A stretch of DNA of 64,000 bases, taken from assembly GCA_018436785.1 (NCBI GenBank), contig JAHDKR010000048.1, positions 1 to 64,000 on the forward strand, given 5' to 3'. Positions 8,897 through 18,013 of the stretch are shown in pieces; position 1 is the stretch's first letter, and each line of letters starts with the position of its first letter. Under the pieces are notes generated by a model, which had not been told where the DNA came from, ran no database searches, and worked only from the letters and a program-made list of their open reading frames with translations. The position numbers were made by a program, and so were the translations under genes. The stretch comes from Synergistaceae bacterium. GTDB taxonomy: Bacteria; Synergistota; Synergistia; Synergistales; Aminobacteriaceae.

Positions 8897-9072
8897 CGTA
8901 TTCTCCCGCGGAATCGGGCGGTTACATTATCGCAGGGGAAGAGATACGTTTTTTCTCTGTTCTGCTATACTGTACACTCGGAGAATACAGAGATCCGTAT
9001 TATCACATCTTTCCCCTCCGTACATGCTCTGGATTTTTGTTTCGGGGATGTATTCTGAAAGGATTGAGAACG

Positions 9073-9966
9073 ATGCACGAGAAGACGACACACTCCGGAG
9101 GCGCGCTCTTCGTTCTGCTCGGAGCCATGCTCTGGGGAACGACGGGCACCTCGCAGGCTCTTGCGCCGGTAGGAGCGACATCCCTCGAAGTCGGCGCGCT
9201 TCGCGTTGCGATCGGGGGAGTCGCGTTGCTCGCCGTTGCCCTCGTACGGCGTTCGTTCTCAGGGGGCGGCAAGTGGCCGTTTCTCCCCACTCTCATCGCC
9301 GTGCTTGCGACGGCGGCATACCAGCCCTTCTTCTTTACAGGAACGGCGAAGACAGGGGTTGCTGTTGGAACGCTGGTCACGCTCGCCAGCGCGCCGGTCG
9401 TCTCGGGCATCGTCGGTTTCTTCGCTCTCGGTGAGCGGCCGCAGAGAGTGTGGTACCTTTCAAGTCTCCTTGCCATCGGGGGATGCTCACTTCTGACCTT
9501 GTCCGGAGACGCCGAAAGCGTTGTGCATCCTGTCGGCGTGCTTTTCTCTCTCGGGGCGGGGTTCTCCTATGCCATCTTTGTCCTCGGCAGCAAGTACCTG
9601 TTGAAGGAACACACCCCCGACGCCGTCAACGGGGTGGTCTTTTCTGGAGCGGGGCTTGTGCTGTTTCCTGTGCTTCTCATGACCCCCCCGATGTGGCTTG
9701 CCGAACCGCGGGGATTGCTTGTCGCGCTTCACCTGGGACTCATTGCCACCGGGCTCGCGTATTTTCTCTTTCTTAAAGGACTCTCCTCCGTTCCCGCCTC
9801 GACCAGCGTCACGCTCTCCATGGCGGAGCCGCTGACCGCTTCTCTGCTCGGGGTCTTTCTGCTTGGCGAGCGAATGAACTTCCTCGGTGGAATCGGCGTC
9901 TTCCTCACCTTTGCCGGGGTGGCGCTGCTTGCGCTCGGAGGAAGCAGCAGTGCAGGAGATTCCTGA
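9073..9966 (+). CDS. EamA/DMT-family exporter
   Basis: A 297-residue membrane protein of the drug/metabolite transporter superfamily. It has about ten hydrophobic segments in two EamA halves. The first opens with GALFVLLGAMLWGTTGTSQ; the second opens near GVLFSLGAGFSYAIFVLGSKYLL and carries the GLAYFLFLKGLSSVPASTSVTLSMAEPLTASLLG signature late in the half. Known members export amino acids, nucleotides or other small metabolites at the inner membrane; the substrate cannot be told. ATG 9073 is chosen because AAAGGA lies about 9 bases upstream; the open frame further left has no ribosome site and runs into the terminator. A possible extended -10 promoter (TGCTATACT) is at 8963-8971. The cyclase gene follows 23 bases later and may be co-transcribed. 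Confidence 0.88.
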   Translation: MHEKTTHSGGALFVLLGAMLWGTTGTSQALAPVGATSLEVGALRVAIGGVALLAVALVRRSFSGGGKWPFLPTLIAVLATAAYQPFFFTGTAKTGVAVGTLVTLASAPVVSGIVGFFALGERPQRVWYLSSLLAIGGCSLLTLSGDAESVVHPVGVLFSLGAGFSYAIFVLGSKYLLKEHTPDAVNGVVFSGAGLVLFPVLLMTPPMWLAEPRGLLVALHLGLIATGLAYFLFLKGLSSVPASTSVTLSMAEPLTASLLGVFLLGERMNFLGGIGVFLTFAGVALLALGGSSSAGDS

Positions 9967-9989
9967 CTCAGGACGAAGCGGAGGTTCCC

Positions 9990-11528
9990 ATGACGTTTGA
10001 CATCAAGACCGTAGTGTCGTTATGGCTCCTCTTGAGCGTAATTAGCGCTCTCACGGTTGTTTCCATGTACTTCCGGTATCGCGAACGTTTTCAAGGAATT
10101 GCTTTTTGGGCTCTCCATATGGGGTTGTACACAGCCGGTGTGTCGCTGCTGGTTCTTCGCGGCGGCGTTCCGGATGTTCTTTCAGTACTTCTTGCCAATT
10201 ATCTTCTTATCCTCTCCCTGTTTTTTCTTCTGAATGGAATGGAACGATTTGTCGGAAGACCGGGACGTCATTTCCATAACTACGCTCTGATAGCGGTGTA
10301 TGCTCTGGCTTTCTGGTACTTTTTCGACGTCCGGCCGGATATGACGCTCCGTACTGTGCTGACGTCGCTCACAGCCTCTGCGTTTTTTGGCCAGGTTACT
10401 TTCCTTCTGCTGATACGAACGCCTTCGAATCTGCGCGATGTTACCAGGACGAGCGCGTTCGTCATGGTTTCTTATGCAGTGTTGAGCCTTGCCCGGGCGC
10501 TTCTCCTCATTTTTTCTCCCCTGGAAACGAACGAATTCTTTGAAGCTGGCGGGCTCACTTCGGTTGCGCTGCTCTGTTATGTCGGTCTGAGCGTCTGTTG
10601 GCTCGTCGCGATTATCCTGATGATTCCCCGCCGCCTGCTCGAAGAGGTCAGTGTCCAAGAGGAAAAGTTCGCGAAGATATTCCGTTCATCTCCTGGCGCA
10701 ATCATGCTTACGAGAAAAGCGGACGGGAGAATTTTCGATGTGAACGGCGGTTTTCTTGAGATGACCGGATATGCGTTCGAAGAGATTGTAGGCGCCACTG
10801 TCTTTGAAACCAAACTGTGGGGAGATGACAAGGAATATACCGATATTTTCTCTGCCTTGTCAAGAGACCAGGGCGTACGGGGGATCGAGAGTGTCCTCCG
10901 GAAAAAATCGGGAGAGAGCATGAGCGTTCTTTTCTCTTCGGATATTGTTGTGATCGACGGCGAGCAGTGTATGCTGTCGACTTTCTCGGATATAACGGAG
11001 CAGAGCCGGCTGCGGCGGCAGCTGCACGAAATGGCCACGCATGATCCCCTGACAGGACTGCCCAATCGCAGGCTCTTCGATGAACGGGCAACCGACGTCT
11101 TCGCACGTGCGACGAGGCAAAAACGCAAGTTTGCCATAATGTCCTTCGACATCGACCACTTCAAGGATATTAACGATACCTACGGACACGCAGTCGGAGA
11201 TGAAGTGTTACGGCAGGCAGCCGTTCGTCTGAAAGAATCTCTGCGTATAACCGATACCGTTGCCCGCCTTGGCGGCGACGAGTTCGTCGCTTTGATAGAG
11301 GAGGTTCGTGGACGAAGCGACGCGTCAAGGGTGGCCTTCAAACTCCTGGAACTTTTCCGGAGGCCGTTCATTGTGGAGGGTCATGAGGTACTCATCAGGG
11401 TGAGTATAGGCGTTGCGCTTTTTCCGGAAAATGGCGAAACTGTTGAAGTCCTTTTAAAGAAGTCCGACGATGCGCTCTACACCGCAAAGGAGATGGGGCG
11501 GGACACTTTGAAAATGGCGGAGGACTGA
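9990..11528 (+). CDS. Membrane PAS-GGDEF diguanylate cyclase
   Basis: A 512-residue signalling protein. Residues 1-215 form about seven or eight hydrophobic segments, a membrane input domain. A PAS domain follows (about 225-335: FRSSPGAIMLTRKADGRIFDVNGGFLEMTGY in outline, ending in the STFSDITEQ strand). The GGDEF domain occupies about 345-508 with HDPLTGLPNRRLF, the FDIDHFKDINDTYGH segment and an intact GGDEF. An RITD motif five residues before GGDEF matches the RxxD allosteric I-site, so product inhibition is expected. It should make cyclic di-GMP from two GTP. No EAL domain is present. The signal sensed is unknown. It follows the EamA gene by 23 bases, which may be chance co-transcription. 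Confidence 0.92.
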   Translation: MTFDIKTVVSLWLLLSVISALTVVSMYFRYRERFQGIAFWALHMGLYTAGVSLLVLRGGVPDVLSVLLANYLLILSLFFLLNGMERFVGRPGRHFHNYALIAVYALAFWYFFDVRPDMTLRTVLTSLTASAFFGQVTFLLLIRTPSNLRDVTRTSAFVMVSYAVLSLARALLLIFSPLETNEFFEAGGLTSVALLCYVGLSVCWLVAIILMIPRRLLEEVSVQEEKFAKIFRSSPGAIMLTRKADGRIFDVNGGFLEMTGYAFEEIVGATVFETKLWGDDKEYTDIFSALSRDQGVRGIESVLRKKSGESMSVLFSSDIVVIDGEQCMLSTFSDITEQSRLRRQLHEMATHDPLTGLPNRRLFDERATDVFARATRQKRKFAIMSFDIDHFKDINDTYGHAVGDEVLRQAAVRLKESLRITDTVARLGGDEFVALIEEVRGRSDASRVAFKLLELFRRPFIVEGHEVLIRVSIGVALFPENGETVEVLLKKSDDALYTAKEMGRDTLKMAED

Positions 11529-11621
11529 AAAAACAAGGATGTTTTTGAGTTCTTTTTTGTGAACGGTACAATGGGCGCGAAACGAAAAAAGAGCGTGAAG
11601 CCGCGCAAGGAGGGTATGCTT

Positions 11622-13004
11622 ATGGATCAGGGGTTTCGAATGGAGAAGGACTCTCTGGGAGAAGTGCAGGTACCTGCTTCAAAACTGTGGGGCGCTCAGA
11701 CCCAGAGAAGTTTGCAGAATTTTAGAATAGGCGCGGAAAAAATGCCTGAGGAGATCATCGCCGCATTTGCTCTGCTGAAAAAAGCCGCCGCGAGAACGAA
11801 CGCCCGTCTTGGTCTGCTTGACGAAGTACGTATGCGGGCTATTTGCGGAGCGGCCGACGAAATCCTGGAGAGAAAGCATGACGATCAGTTTCCCCTCGTC
11901 GTCTGGCAGACCGGTAGCGGAACGCAGACGAATATGAACGTCAACGAAGTGATCGCACGGCGCGCTACGGAACTTTGCGGCGGGGAGACGGTCATTCACC
12001 CCAACGATCACGTGAATCGCTCGCAAAGCTCCAATGACACCTTTCCAACGGCGATGCACGTCGCGGCGATATTGGCATTGGAGGATTCGCTGCTTCCGAC
12101 TCTTGAAAGTCTTCGGTCGACGCTCGGCAAAAAGGCGACTCAGTTCGCCGACGTCGTGAAGATAGGAAGGACGCACCTGCAGGACGCTACTCCCCTTACC
12201 CTTGGGCAGGAGATAAGCGGATGGGCGCGTATGCTCGAAAGAGACGAAGAGATGATTCGCTCCGGACTCGAATTCTTGAGAGAGTTGGCGCTCGGCGGAA
12301 CGGCTGTCGGAACCGGACTGAACGCTCACCCTGATTTTGCAGCTTCTGTTGCGGAGGAGCTTTCCATGCTTTCGGGAAAAGAGTTCCGAACGGCGCCGAA
12401 CAAATTTCATTCGTTGACAAGCAAAGATGAACTGGTGTTTGTCCACGGCGCGCTGAAGGCGCTTGCTGCGGATCTCATGAAGATCGCCAACGATATTCGC
12501 TGGCTCGCTTCGGGGCCCCGATGCGGTCTCGGAGAACTTGTCATTCCTGAGAATGAACCGGGGAGTTCTATCATGCCGGGGAAAGTGAATCCGACGCAGT
12601 GCGAGGCGGTTACGATGGTGGCAGTACAAGTGATGGGCAACGACGCGGCAGTTGGTTTTGCCGCCAGTCAAGGAAACTTTGAACTGAATGTTTTTATGCC
12701 CGTCCTCATCTACAATTTTTTACAGTCTTGCCGTCTGCTTGGCGATGTTATGGACTCTTTCGAGCGCAACGCCGTCAGAGGCATGGAAGCGGACACGAAG
12801 CGTATAAGGAAGTATTTGAACGAATCGCTGATGCTTGTAACGGCCCTGACGCCTCGGATAGGGTATGACAAGGCCGCCGAGATCGCGAAGAAGGCGCACA
12901 AGGAAGGAAGTACGCTCAAGGAGGCGGCCGTCGCTCTGCACTATCTGACGGAGGATGAATTCGACAGCGCCGTTGTTCCGGAAAAGATGGTCGGACCGAG
13001 ATAG
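11622..13004 (+). CDS. fumC: Fumarate hydratase, class II
   Basis: A 460-residue homolog of the class II fumarase/aspartase superfamily, which interconverts fumarate and L-malate without a metal cofactor. The superfamily signature [11 protein letters not shown] is intact; [17 protein letters not shown] and [18 protein letters not shown] favour fumarase over aspartase or argininosuccinate lyase. ATG 11622 is chosen because AAGGAGGG ends 7 bases before it; an upstream in-frame start would add an odd Lys/Arg-rich extension, and ATG 11616 is too close to the ribosome site. The length fits the family. In an amino-acid fermenter it would link aspartate- or arginine-derived carbon to C4 acids; that role is inferred. 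Confidence 0.93.
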   Translation: MDQGFRMEKDSLGEVQVPASKLWGAQTQRSLQNFRIGAEKMPEEIIAAFALLKKAAARTNARLGLLDEVRMRAICGAADEILERKHDDQFPLVVWQTGSGTQTNMNVNEVIARRATELCGGETVIHPNDHVNRSQSSNDTFPTAMHVAAILALEDSLLPTLESLRSTLGKKATQFADVVKIGRTHLQDATPLTLGQEISGWARMLERDEEMIRSGLEFLRELALGGTAVGTGLNAHPDFAASVAEELSMLSGKEFRTAPNKFHSLTSKDELVFVHGALKALAADLMKIANDIRWLASGPRCGLGELVIPENEPGSSIMPGKVNPTQCEAVTMVAVQVMGNDAAVGFAASQGNFELNVFMPVLIYNFLQSCRLLGDVMDSFERNAVRGMEADTKRIRKYLNESLMLVTALTPRIGYDKAAEIAKKAHKEGSTLKEAAVALHYLTEDEFDSAVVPEKMVGPR

Positions 13005-13136
13005 AACGTCCTCTCTTTTAGCAAGAAAGAGGAGCTTGTAGTAACTGGAGAAAAAACAAAATCCGGTGATTGCAATACTTCCCTCTCTACAACCGACAAA
13101 GTCGGGAAAGCCGTCCTCCAGCCCATCTAGAAAATG

Positions 13137-13178
13137 CGCAACGGCCGGCGAAGCAGCGTTCCCTCGCCGGCCGTTGCG
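13137..13178 (-). terminator. Terminator, reads out the MalY-type gene
   Basis: A 15-bp perfect GC-rich stem (13137-13151 with 13164-13178). On the minus strand it is followed by CATTTTC, so it best serves the leftward gene, though it lies between convergent genes and may act both ways. Confidence 0.6.
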
Positions 13179-13217
13179 TCTCATGAGATTACTCAAACAG
13201 TCGGATAACGCGCTCCG

Positions 13218-14405
13218 CTATCTGTTCCGGTAGCCTTTCAGGGCTTTTTCAATCCCTTCCATGCCTTCTTTTAACAGCGCTCTGGGCGTGGCGATGTTGA
13301 TTCTGGCAAACCCGTCGCCGCCCGTTCCGAACCAGTGTCCGCCGTCGAGAGCCACTTTGCCCTTTTCCACGAGCAGCCTTTCCAGCTCCGGTCCGGAGAG
13401 ATTCAGCGAGCGGCAGTCGAGCAGCGGTACATAGGTCCCCTCGGGGCGAAGGAGCGAAACTTCCGGCAGATGCTCTGCGAGAAATGTGTCGATGAAGTCC
13501 AGATTGCCTTCAAGATAGCGCAACAGCTCGTCAAGCCATGCGTCTCCCTTGGTGTATGCCGCTTCCAGCGCTGTGGCGCCGAAGACGTTGCCGCCGTCGA
13601 TGTTGACGAAATCGATGACGGACTGGTAGTTGTCGCGCAGTCGTTTCGAGGGGATGACAACCGCCGCTGTGGCAAGTCCCGCAATGTTGAATGTCTTGCT
13701 TGGCGCGACTGTGGTGATGGTACTCTCCCTCATAGCGTCGGAGACGGAAGCGAGCGGAGTATGCTTCGCTCCTTTATAGAGGATGTCGCAGTGAATCTCG
13801 TCGGAGACGACTACAACGCCCTTCGCGGCGCAGATCGCGCCGAACTTTTCGAGTTCTTCTCTGCTCCAGACGCGTCCTACCGGGTTGTGGGGAGAGCAGA
13901 GGAAGACGAGCTTGACCGCGGAGTTGTCAAGCTTCTTTTCAAGGTCGTCGAAGTCCATCTCAAAACGGCCGTTGACCAGCTTCAGGGGGTTCTCTACGAC
14001 GGTGCGCCCCCTTCCCTTGATGGTGGAGAAGAAGGGGTAGTAGACGGGAGGCTGCACCAGTATTCCTTCCCCGGGTTGTGTAAAGGCCATTATGGCGGCC
14101 GCGAGCGCCGGAACGACTCCGGGGGCGTGACGAATCCACTCGGTGCGTATTTCCCAGCCGTGCCTGCGAAGGAACCATCCTGCGATCGCCTCGCGATACG
14201 GTTCAAAACGGCGGGTGTAGCCGAAGATACCGTGGTCTACACGCTCCCGGAGGGCTTCGATTACCTCGGGGGGCGCTTTAAAATCCATATCCGCCACCCA
14301 CATCGGAAGCAGATCGTTTGTCCCGAAGAGCGGTTTCATGCCGTCCCACTTGGCGCAGTCAGTATTTCTTCTGTCGATCACCGTATCGAAGTCGTAGCGC
14401 GTCAT
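13218..14405 (-). CDS. MalY/PatB-type PLP aminotransferase or C-S lyase
   Basis: A 395-residue fold-type I PLP enzyme of the MalY/PatB branch. The opening MTRYDFDTVIDRRNTDCAKWD and the LLPMWVADMDFKAPPEV segment are typical of this branch. SPHNPVGRVW, VVSDEIHCDI and the lysine of APSKTFNIAG (Schiff base with PLP) are all present. MalY and PatB cleave cystathionine or cysteine by beta-elimination to ammonia, pyruvate and a thiol; some relatives are true aminotransferases, and sequence alone does not separate them. The start has a GCGAGG ribosome site 9 bases upstream. An extended -10 (TGATATGAT) on the minus strand at 14438-14446 is a plausible promoter. It stands alone, with no transporter or regulator beside it. 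Confidence 0.9.
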   Translation of the reverse strand: MTRYDFDTVIDRRNTDCAKWDGMKPLFGTNDLLPMWVADMDFKAPPEVIEALRERVDHGIFGYTRRFEPYREAIAGWFLRRHGWEIRTEWIRHAPGVVPALAAAIMAFTQPGEGILVQPPVYYPFFSTIKGRGRTVVENPLKLVNGRFEMDFDDLEKKLDNSAVKLVFLCSPHNPVGRVWSREELEKFGAICAAKGVVVVSDEIHCDILYKGAKHTPLASVSDAMRESTITTVAPSKTFNIAGLATAAVVIPSKRLRDNYQSVIDFVNIDGGNVFGATALEAAYTKGDAWLDELLRYLEGNLDFIDTFLAEHLPEVSLLRPEGTYVPLLDCRSLNLSGPELERLLVEKGKVALDGGHWFGTGGDGFARINIATPRALLKEGMEGIEKALKGYRNR

Positions 14406-14437
14406 AATGCGAACCTCGCTTTCAACAAGTTGCTACT

Positions 14438-14446
14438 ATCATATCA
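14438..14446 (-). promoter_or_regulatory. Extended -10 promoter for the MalY-type gene
   Basis: Read on the minus strand, TGATATGAT forms an extended -10 element about 33 bases upstream of the start codon. No clear -35 is seen. Confidence 0.45.
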
Positions 14447-14750
14447 TTTTTTTAAACGAGGAGAAGATGCTGCATTGAGAAAAACTGCTTTTCCGTCCCC
14501 CAAAAGCGAACAATTCCAGAGTTATACTAAAAATGCAAAGCTTTACGATTTACGCCCAGGGAAATAGTCTCACGGCGTCTTTATTTGGAACGAAATCATA
14601 ACCTTGATGGAAAACTCATAAGAAAAATTTGTGCAAACTGCATCTACAAAGAGAGGGCTTAGGCGCCATGTTCTTCCAATTCTGAAGTCACGCGTCCCCT
14701 CTTGTAGGAAAGTGGAAGAAGTGGTAGTCTGATAGTCCAATCGCAATTTC

Positions 14751-14766
14751 ACTCAACATCTTGTGT
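14751..14766 (+). promoter_or_regulatory. Candidate NrdR box 1
   Basis: ACTCAACATCTTGTGT agrees at 13 of 16 positions with the NrdR-box consensus as I recall it (acaCwAtATaTwGtgt). It lies 49 bases upstream of the nrdJ start and pairs with a second box 30 bases downstream. Confidence 0.5.
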
Positions 14767-14780
14767 GTGAAACTTTTGTC

Positions 14781-14796
14781 ATTGTATATATAGTGT
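14781..14796 (+). promoter_or_regulatory. Candidate NrdR box 2
   Basis: ATTGTATATATAGTGT agrees at 13 of 16 positions with the NrdR-box consensus, with a perfect right half. It overlaps the likely -10 region (TATATA or TATAGT), where binding of the repressor NrdR would block nrdJ transcription. Confidence 0.55.
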
Positions 14797-14814
14797 TTTT
14801 TAGGAGGGGTTTAC

Positions 14815-17406
14815 GTGTCAGTTTCCTACAAGGAACGCTTTCGTTCTTCCTTTTCATCCTCTGCGCCGGCAGGCGGTGAACGTCTCTCCGAGAATGCTCT
14901 GTGGCTTCTCGACCAGCGCTATTTTGCCCGCCGGTATGACCCGGTTCTACGTGGAATCCGGAAGGAGAAATCGTTTGAGGAGTTTGCCCGTCGGGTAGCG
15001 CGTACTGTCGCATGCGCGGAGACGTCGTATCTCGCAGGAGGGGAAGAGGATCTGCAGTGGCTTCGCAGGCTGGAACGGAATATCTTCGACGATATCCTGA
15101 ACCGCCGCTTCCTGTTCAACTCCCCGTGTCTCTTCGGAGCGGGGGCGGGTTTGACCGTGGACCCCGGGATGGCGGAGAGGATCTATTGCGATCCTGAGGA
15201 ACTGACGTTTGAAGACTACTCTTTGCTCCATCGTTCGAAGACGAAGGGGCAGCAGCTCTTCGCCTGCTTTGTCATAGAGGTCCCCGACAGTATCGACGGC
15301 ATTTTCGACTCCGTCAAGGACGCGGCCGTGATCAGCAAGTACGGCGGCGGCGTCGGAGGAAACTTCGGCCATCTTCGCGAGCGCAGCTCCGTCATCAACG
15401 GAGGCATCGGCGGCCAGGCGAGCGGTCCGGTGTCGTTCATGGAAACGTGGAACACAATGGGCGCGGTGGTGGTGCAGGGAGGCCGCAGGCGCGCCGCGCT
15501 CATGGGGATGCTCTTCGACGACCACCCCGACATCTTCGACTTCATCGACGCGAAGGTCGACGAGGGGAAGCTTCCGTACTTCAACATCTCCGTCTGCGTC
15601 TCCGATAAACTGATGAAGTCCGCGCAGACCGGCGCCGACTTCAACCTCGTTTCCCGAAGCAACGGGAGTGTTGTCCGCTCGCTCAACGGCGCCGAACTGT
15701 GGAGCAAACTCTGCGAAAACGCGTGGAAGCGCGGCGATCCAGGCATCTTTTTCATTGATAGGGCGAACGCCGACAATCTGCTGAAGCTCGACGAAACGTG
15801 GCGTATCGAATCTACGAATCCATGCGGTGAACAGCCGCTGCCAAATTATACCAGCTGTAATCTCGGCTCGGTGAATGTAGAGGCCTTCGTGGAGCGCAGG
15901 GAGGACGGGAGCGTTCGTTTCGACTTCGCCGCTTTTTCAGATCAGGTTTTCCGGTCGATGTACTATCTCGACCTCGTTATCGACGCCTGCTCCTACCCGC
16001 TGGAGAAGATCGGGGAGCGCACGCGGCGAATCCGTCCCGTGGGACTGGGTATCATGGGACTGGCCGACGCCGCCATCTTGCTGAGGATGCGGTACGGCTC
16101 GGAGCGTTTCAAGGTTTTCTGCAGGACGCTCGCCGATTCCATGGGGAGCGCGGCGCTCTGCGCAAGCGTCGGGATGGCCGAGGAGATGGGGAAGGAGCCG
16201 TTCCCCGACGCGCACCTTGTCGAGGAGCTCTTCCGCAGATTTGCAGCTGAACAGGGGGAGGAGCTCTTCCCCGAATCGTGGTTTGCTTCCCTTGATCGTG
16301 AATCAATGCAGTCGCTTGTTGAGAAGATGCGTTCGTCGCCGACGATTCCCTACACCCTTGCGAATGCGTTCGAGTCCTTCTTCAACGCCGAGGGGCTCGG
16401 CAATGAAGAAGAGCGCCTTGCGCTTGCCGCGAAGGTCCTTCAGGCGTTCGCGAGAGGGCGCCTCCGCACAAGCAGACGTCTCTCCATCGCGCCCACCGGC
16501 TCGATCTCCATGCTCATCGACGCCAGCGCTGGTATCGAACCGAACTTTGCCTGGAGCTGGAGCCGCCGTATCGCCAAAGCCGACGGCGACGGTCAGGAGA
16601 CGAGAGAGTTCCATCACAAGCTGCTCTCGCCTCTTCAGGCTGCGGAGCTGCACGACACGGGGGCGCTCTCGGACCCCGTCTTCGTGACCGCCTACGACAT
16701 CACCCCGGAAGAGCATGTCGAGGTGACCGGTATCTTCGCTGGCGTTGTGGACAGCGGCATCAGCAAGACCGTGAACCTCCCCAACGACGCGACCGTCGAC
16801 CAGGTGAAGGCGATCTACCGGCGCTGCTACGAGATGGGCGCGAAGGGGATAACGATCTACCGCGACGGATCCCGCTCCTTCCAGCCGATCGAGACGACGA
16901 AAAAACCGGAGAAGGCCGAGCAACCGGAGGAGAAGCAGCCGCTTTCCAGCAGGGTAAAAGAGCGCCCGGGGTTGGTTGTCTTCGGAAAGACGATCAAGGA
17001 GACGACGCCCTGGGGGAGTATCTACGTCACCCTGAACTTCGACGGCAACGATCCGTTCGAGGTGTTCGCCACCATCGGCAAGAGCGGCTCTGAGCTGAAA
17101 GCCATGACGGAGGCGCTCTCTCGCGCGATTTCCATCGGCCTTCGCAGCGGCGGCAAGCTGGAGGACTTCATCGCCACGCTTAAGGGACTTTCAGGGAAGG
17201 AGTACTGGCTCTTCGAGTTCGACGACAAGCACGTCGCCCGTTCCATACCGGACGCGATCGCAGTGCTGCTCGAACGGCTGATAGGAAAGGATATTGGAAC
17301 GCAGGGCGTAAGCGCAGGCGTCGAGTGCCCTGAGTGCGGCGCGCCGATGGAGATGATTTCCGGGTGCGAGTACTGCTTCAGCTGCGGGTACTCCCCCTGC
17401 AAGTAA
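14815..17406 (+). CDS. nrdJ: Class II (B12-dependent) ribonucleotide reductase
   Basis: An 863-residue vitamin B12-dependent reductase that makes deoxyribonucleotides from ribonucleotides using an adenosylcobalamin-derived radical, independent of oxygen. It has the ten-stranded barrel signatures FNSPCLFGAG, STNPCGEQPLPNYTSCNLGS (the N-x-C-x-E active-site loop), RPVGLGIMGLADA and APTGSISMLIDASAGIEPNF. The tail holds paired cysteines (CPECGAPM, CEYCFSCGYSPC), the redox/zinc element that re-reduces the active site in this subfamily. GTG is the start, with AGGAGGGG 5 bases upstream. No second subunit is near, as expected for class II. Two candidate NrdR boxes lie just upstream. A long hairpin shared with flaG ends the gene. 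Confidence 0.96.
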   Translation: MSVSYKERFRSSFSSSAPAGGERLSENALWLLDQRYFARRYDPVLRGIRKEKSFEEFARRVARTVACAETSYLAGGEEDLQWLRRLERNIFDDILNRRFLFNSPCLFGAGAGLTVDPGMAERIYCDPEELTFEDYSLLHRSKTKGQQLFACFVIEVPDSIDGIFDSVKDAAVISKYGGGVGGNFGHLRERSSVINGGIGGQASGPVSFMETWNTMGAVVVQGGRRRAALMGMLFDDHPDIFDFIDAKVDEGKLPYFNISVCVSDKLMKSAQTGADFNLVSRSNGSVVRSLNGAELWSKLCENAWKRGDPGIFFIDRANADNLLKLDETWRIESTNPCGEQPLPNYTSCNLGSVNVEAFVERREDGSVRFDFAAFSDQVFRSMYYLDLVIDACSYPLEKIGERTRRIRPVGLGIMGLADAAILLRMRYGSERFKVFCRTLADSMGSAALCASVGMAEEMGKEPFPDAHLVEELFRRFAAEQGEELFPESWFASLDRESMQSLVEKMRSSPTIPYTLANAFESFFNAEGLGNEEERLALAAKVLQAFARGRLRTSRRLSIAPTGSISMLIDASAGIEPNFAWSWSRRIAKADGDGQETREFHHKLLSPLQAAELHDTGALSDPVFVTAYDITPEEHVEVTGIFAGVVDSGISKTVNLPNDATVDQVKAIYRRCYEMGAKGITIYRDGSRSFQPIETTKKPEKAEQPEEKQPLSSRVKERPGLVVFGKTIKETTPWGSIYVTLNFDGNDPFEVFATIGKSGSELKAMTEALSRAISIGLRSGGKLEDFIATLKGLSGKEYWLFEFDDKHVARSIPDAIAVLLERLIGKDIGTQGVSAGVECPECGAPMEMISGCEYCFSCGYSPCK

Positions 17407-17416
17407 TGATCGCCGG

Positions 17417-17470
17417 ATAATAAGATGAGGCCGGAAGGAGCGCAGAGCTCTTCCGGCCTCATCTTATTAT
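17417..17470. terminator. Bidirectional terminator between nrdJ and flaG
   Basis: A 21-bp perfect inverted repeat (17417-17437 with 17450-17470) with a 12-base loop. The outer arm is AT-rich (ATAATAAG / CTTATTAT), so it offers a T-containing tail in both directions between the convergent genes. Confidence 0.8.
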
Positions 17471-17487
17471 TATGAAGGGGGAGGTTT

Positions 17488-17856
17488 TTAAGCGACGATA
17501 TCGAAGAGAAAACCGAGAATCTCGTTCCGCCGCTCTATGAGGCGCACTATTTCGTCGGAAGGGATTTTGCGGATGATCTTCTCCTCGTCGTTGCTTTCTT
17601 TCACGATCACCTGCACAAGGTCGGCTTCTTCCTCTATGTTGAACTGGAGGTATCTGCTGTGGAGGGCCGCATGCTCCTGGAAGGAGTCGAGCGCGCGTTC
17701 AAGCGACTTGTCGCCTCGCAACACACGATCACGGAAACGTCCGTCGGAGAACGTCCGCTGCTCGTCGTATCGTTTTCTAGGGTAGGATGGTTCAAGGTAA
17801 TTCTTTCTCGCCCATCCCATAACCTCGACAGAAGGAACGGAAAAAGCAGGAGCCAT
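17488..17856 (-). CDS. flaG: FlaG-family flagellar protein
   Basis: A 122-residue protein. The C-terminal half matches the FlaG family: RYLQFNIEEEADLVQVIVKE followed by EKIIRKIPSDEIVRLIERRNEILG, equivalent to the F-x-v-d-e...v-V-k-V-v-D...e-V-i-R-q-I-P pattern. FlaG proteins influence filament length. The N-terminal 50 residues are not recognisable. ATG 17856 is chosen because GGAGGTG lies 6 bases before it; the longer frame adds 11 residues without a ribosome site. It has its own strong promoter. No other flagellar gene lies in the window, so this is an isolated copy; together with the chemoreceptor gene at 43.3 kb it suggests a motile cell. Family assignment is good, exact role inferred. 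Confidence 0.75.
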   Translation of the reverse strand: MAPAFSVPSVEVMGWARKNYLEPSYPRKRYDEQRTFSDGRFRDRVLRGDKSLERALDSFQEHAALHSRYLQFNIEEEADLVQVIVKESNDEEKIIRKIPSDEIVRLIERRNEILGFLFDIVA

Positions 17857-17893
17857 GCTTTTCACCTCCAGAATACACTTCACCATCATCTAA

Positions 17894-17922
17894 AATATAC
17901 TCCGTAGCGGGAGATATGTCAA
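17894..17922 (-). promoter_or_regulatory. Sigma-70 type promoter of flaG
   Basis: On the minus strand TTGACA (17922-17917) and TATATT (17899-17894) are separated by 17 bases. This is a near-consensus housekeeping promoter, not the sigma-28 type usual for late flagellar genes. Confidence 0.75.
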
Positions 17923-17954
17923 ACGATTCCGTTTTGACAGAACGGACTTTCCCA

Positions 17955-17982
17955 TTGACATGAAGGGAAAATCACGTATAAT
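17955..17982 (+). promoter_or_regulatory. Sigma-70 type promoter of the SAM riboswitch-metK unit
   Basis: Consensus TTGACA (17955-17960) and TATAAT (17977-17982) with a 16-base spacer, about 30 bases before the first riboswitch helix. Confidence 0.85.
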
Positions 17983-18013
17983 GCTTTCGGTGGTTTTGTT
18001 TTTACAATTGAGA

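Larger units (their letters stand above)
14406..14814. other. Divergent intergenic region, AT-rich
   Basis: About 410 bases between the divergent MalY-type gene and nrdJ. It is clearly more AT-rich than its neighbours. Besides the minus-strand promoter near 14440 and the candidate NrdR sites at 14751-14796, I found no supported gene. I looked for an adenosylcobalamin riboswitch in front of the B12-dependent reductase and did not see the B12-box core. Confidence 0.6.

Noticed and set aside
13335-14567. A 410-codon open frame on the plus strand opposite the MalY-type gene
   Set aside because: It is a shadow of the real PLP enzyme, which has all its motifs on the minus strand. The antisense frame has no ribosome site and no recognisable domain; GC-rich codon bias explains its length.
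14570-14752. A 60-codon minus-strand frame in the nrdJ upstream region
   Set aside because: No ribosome site, and AT-rich composition unlike coding sequence nearby.
14406-14814. Adenosylcobalamin riboswitch in front of the B12-dependent reductase
   Set aside because: I looked for the B12-box core and its flanking helices and did not find them; the region is AT-rich and better explained by NrdR sites.
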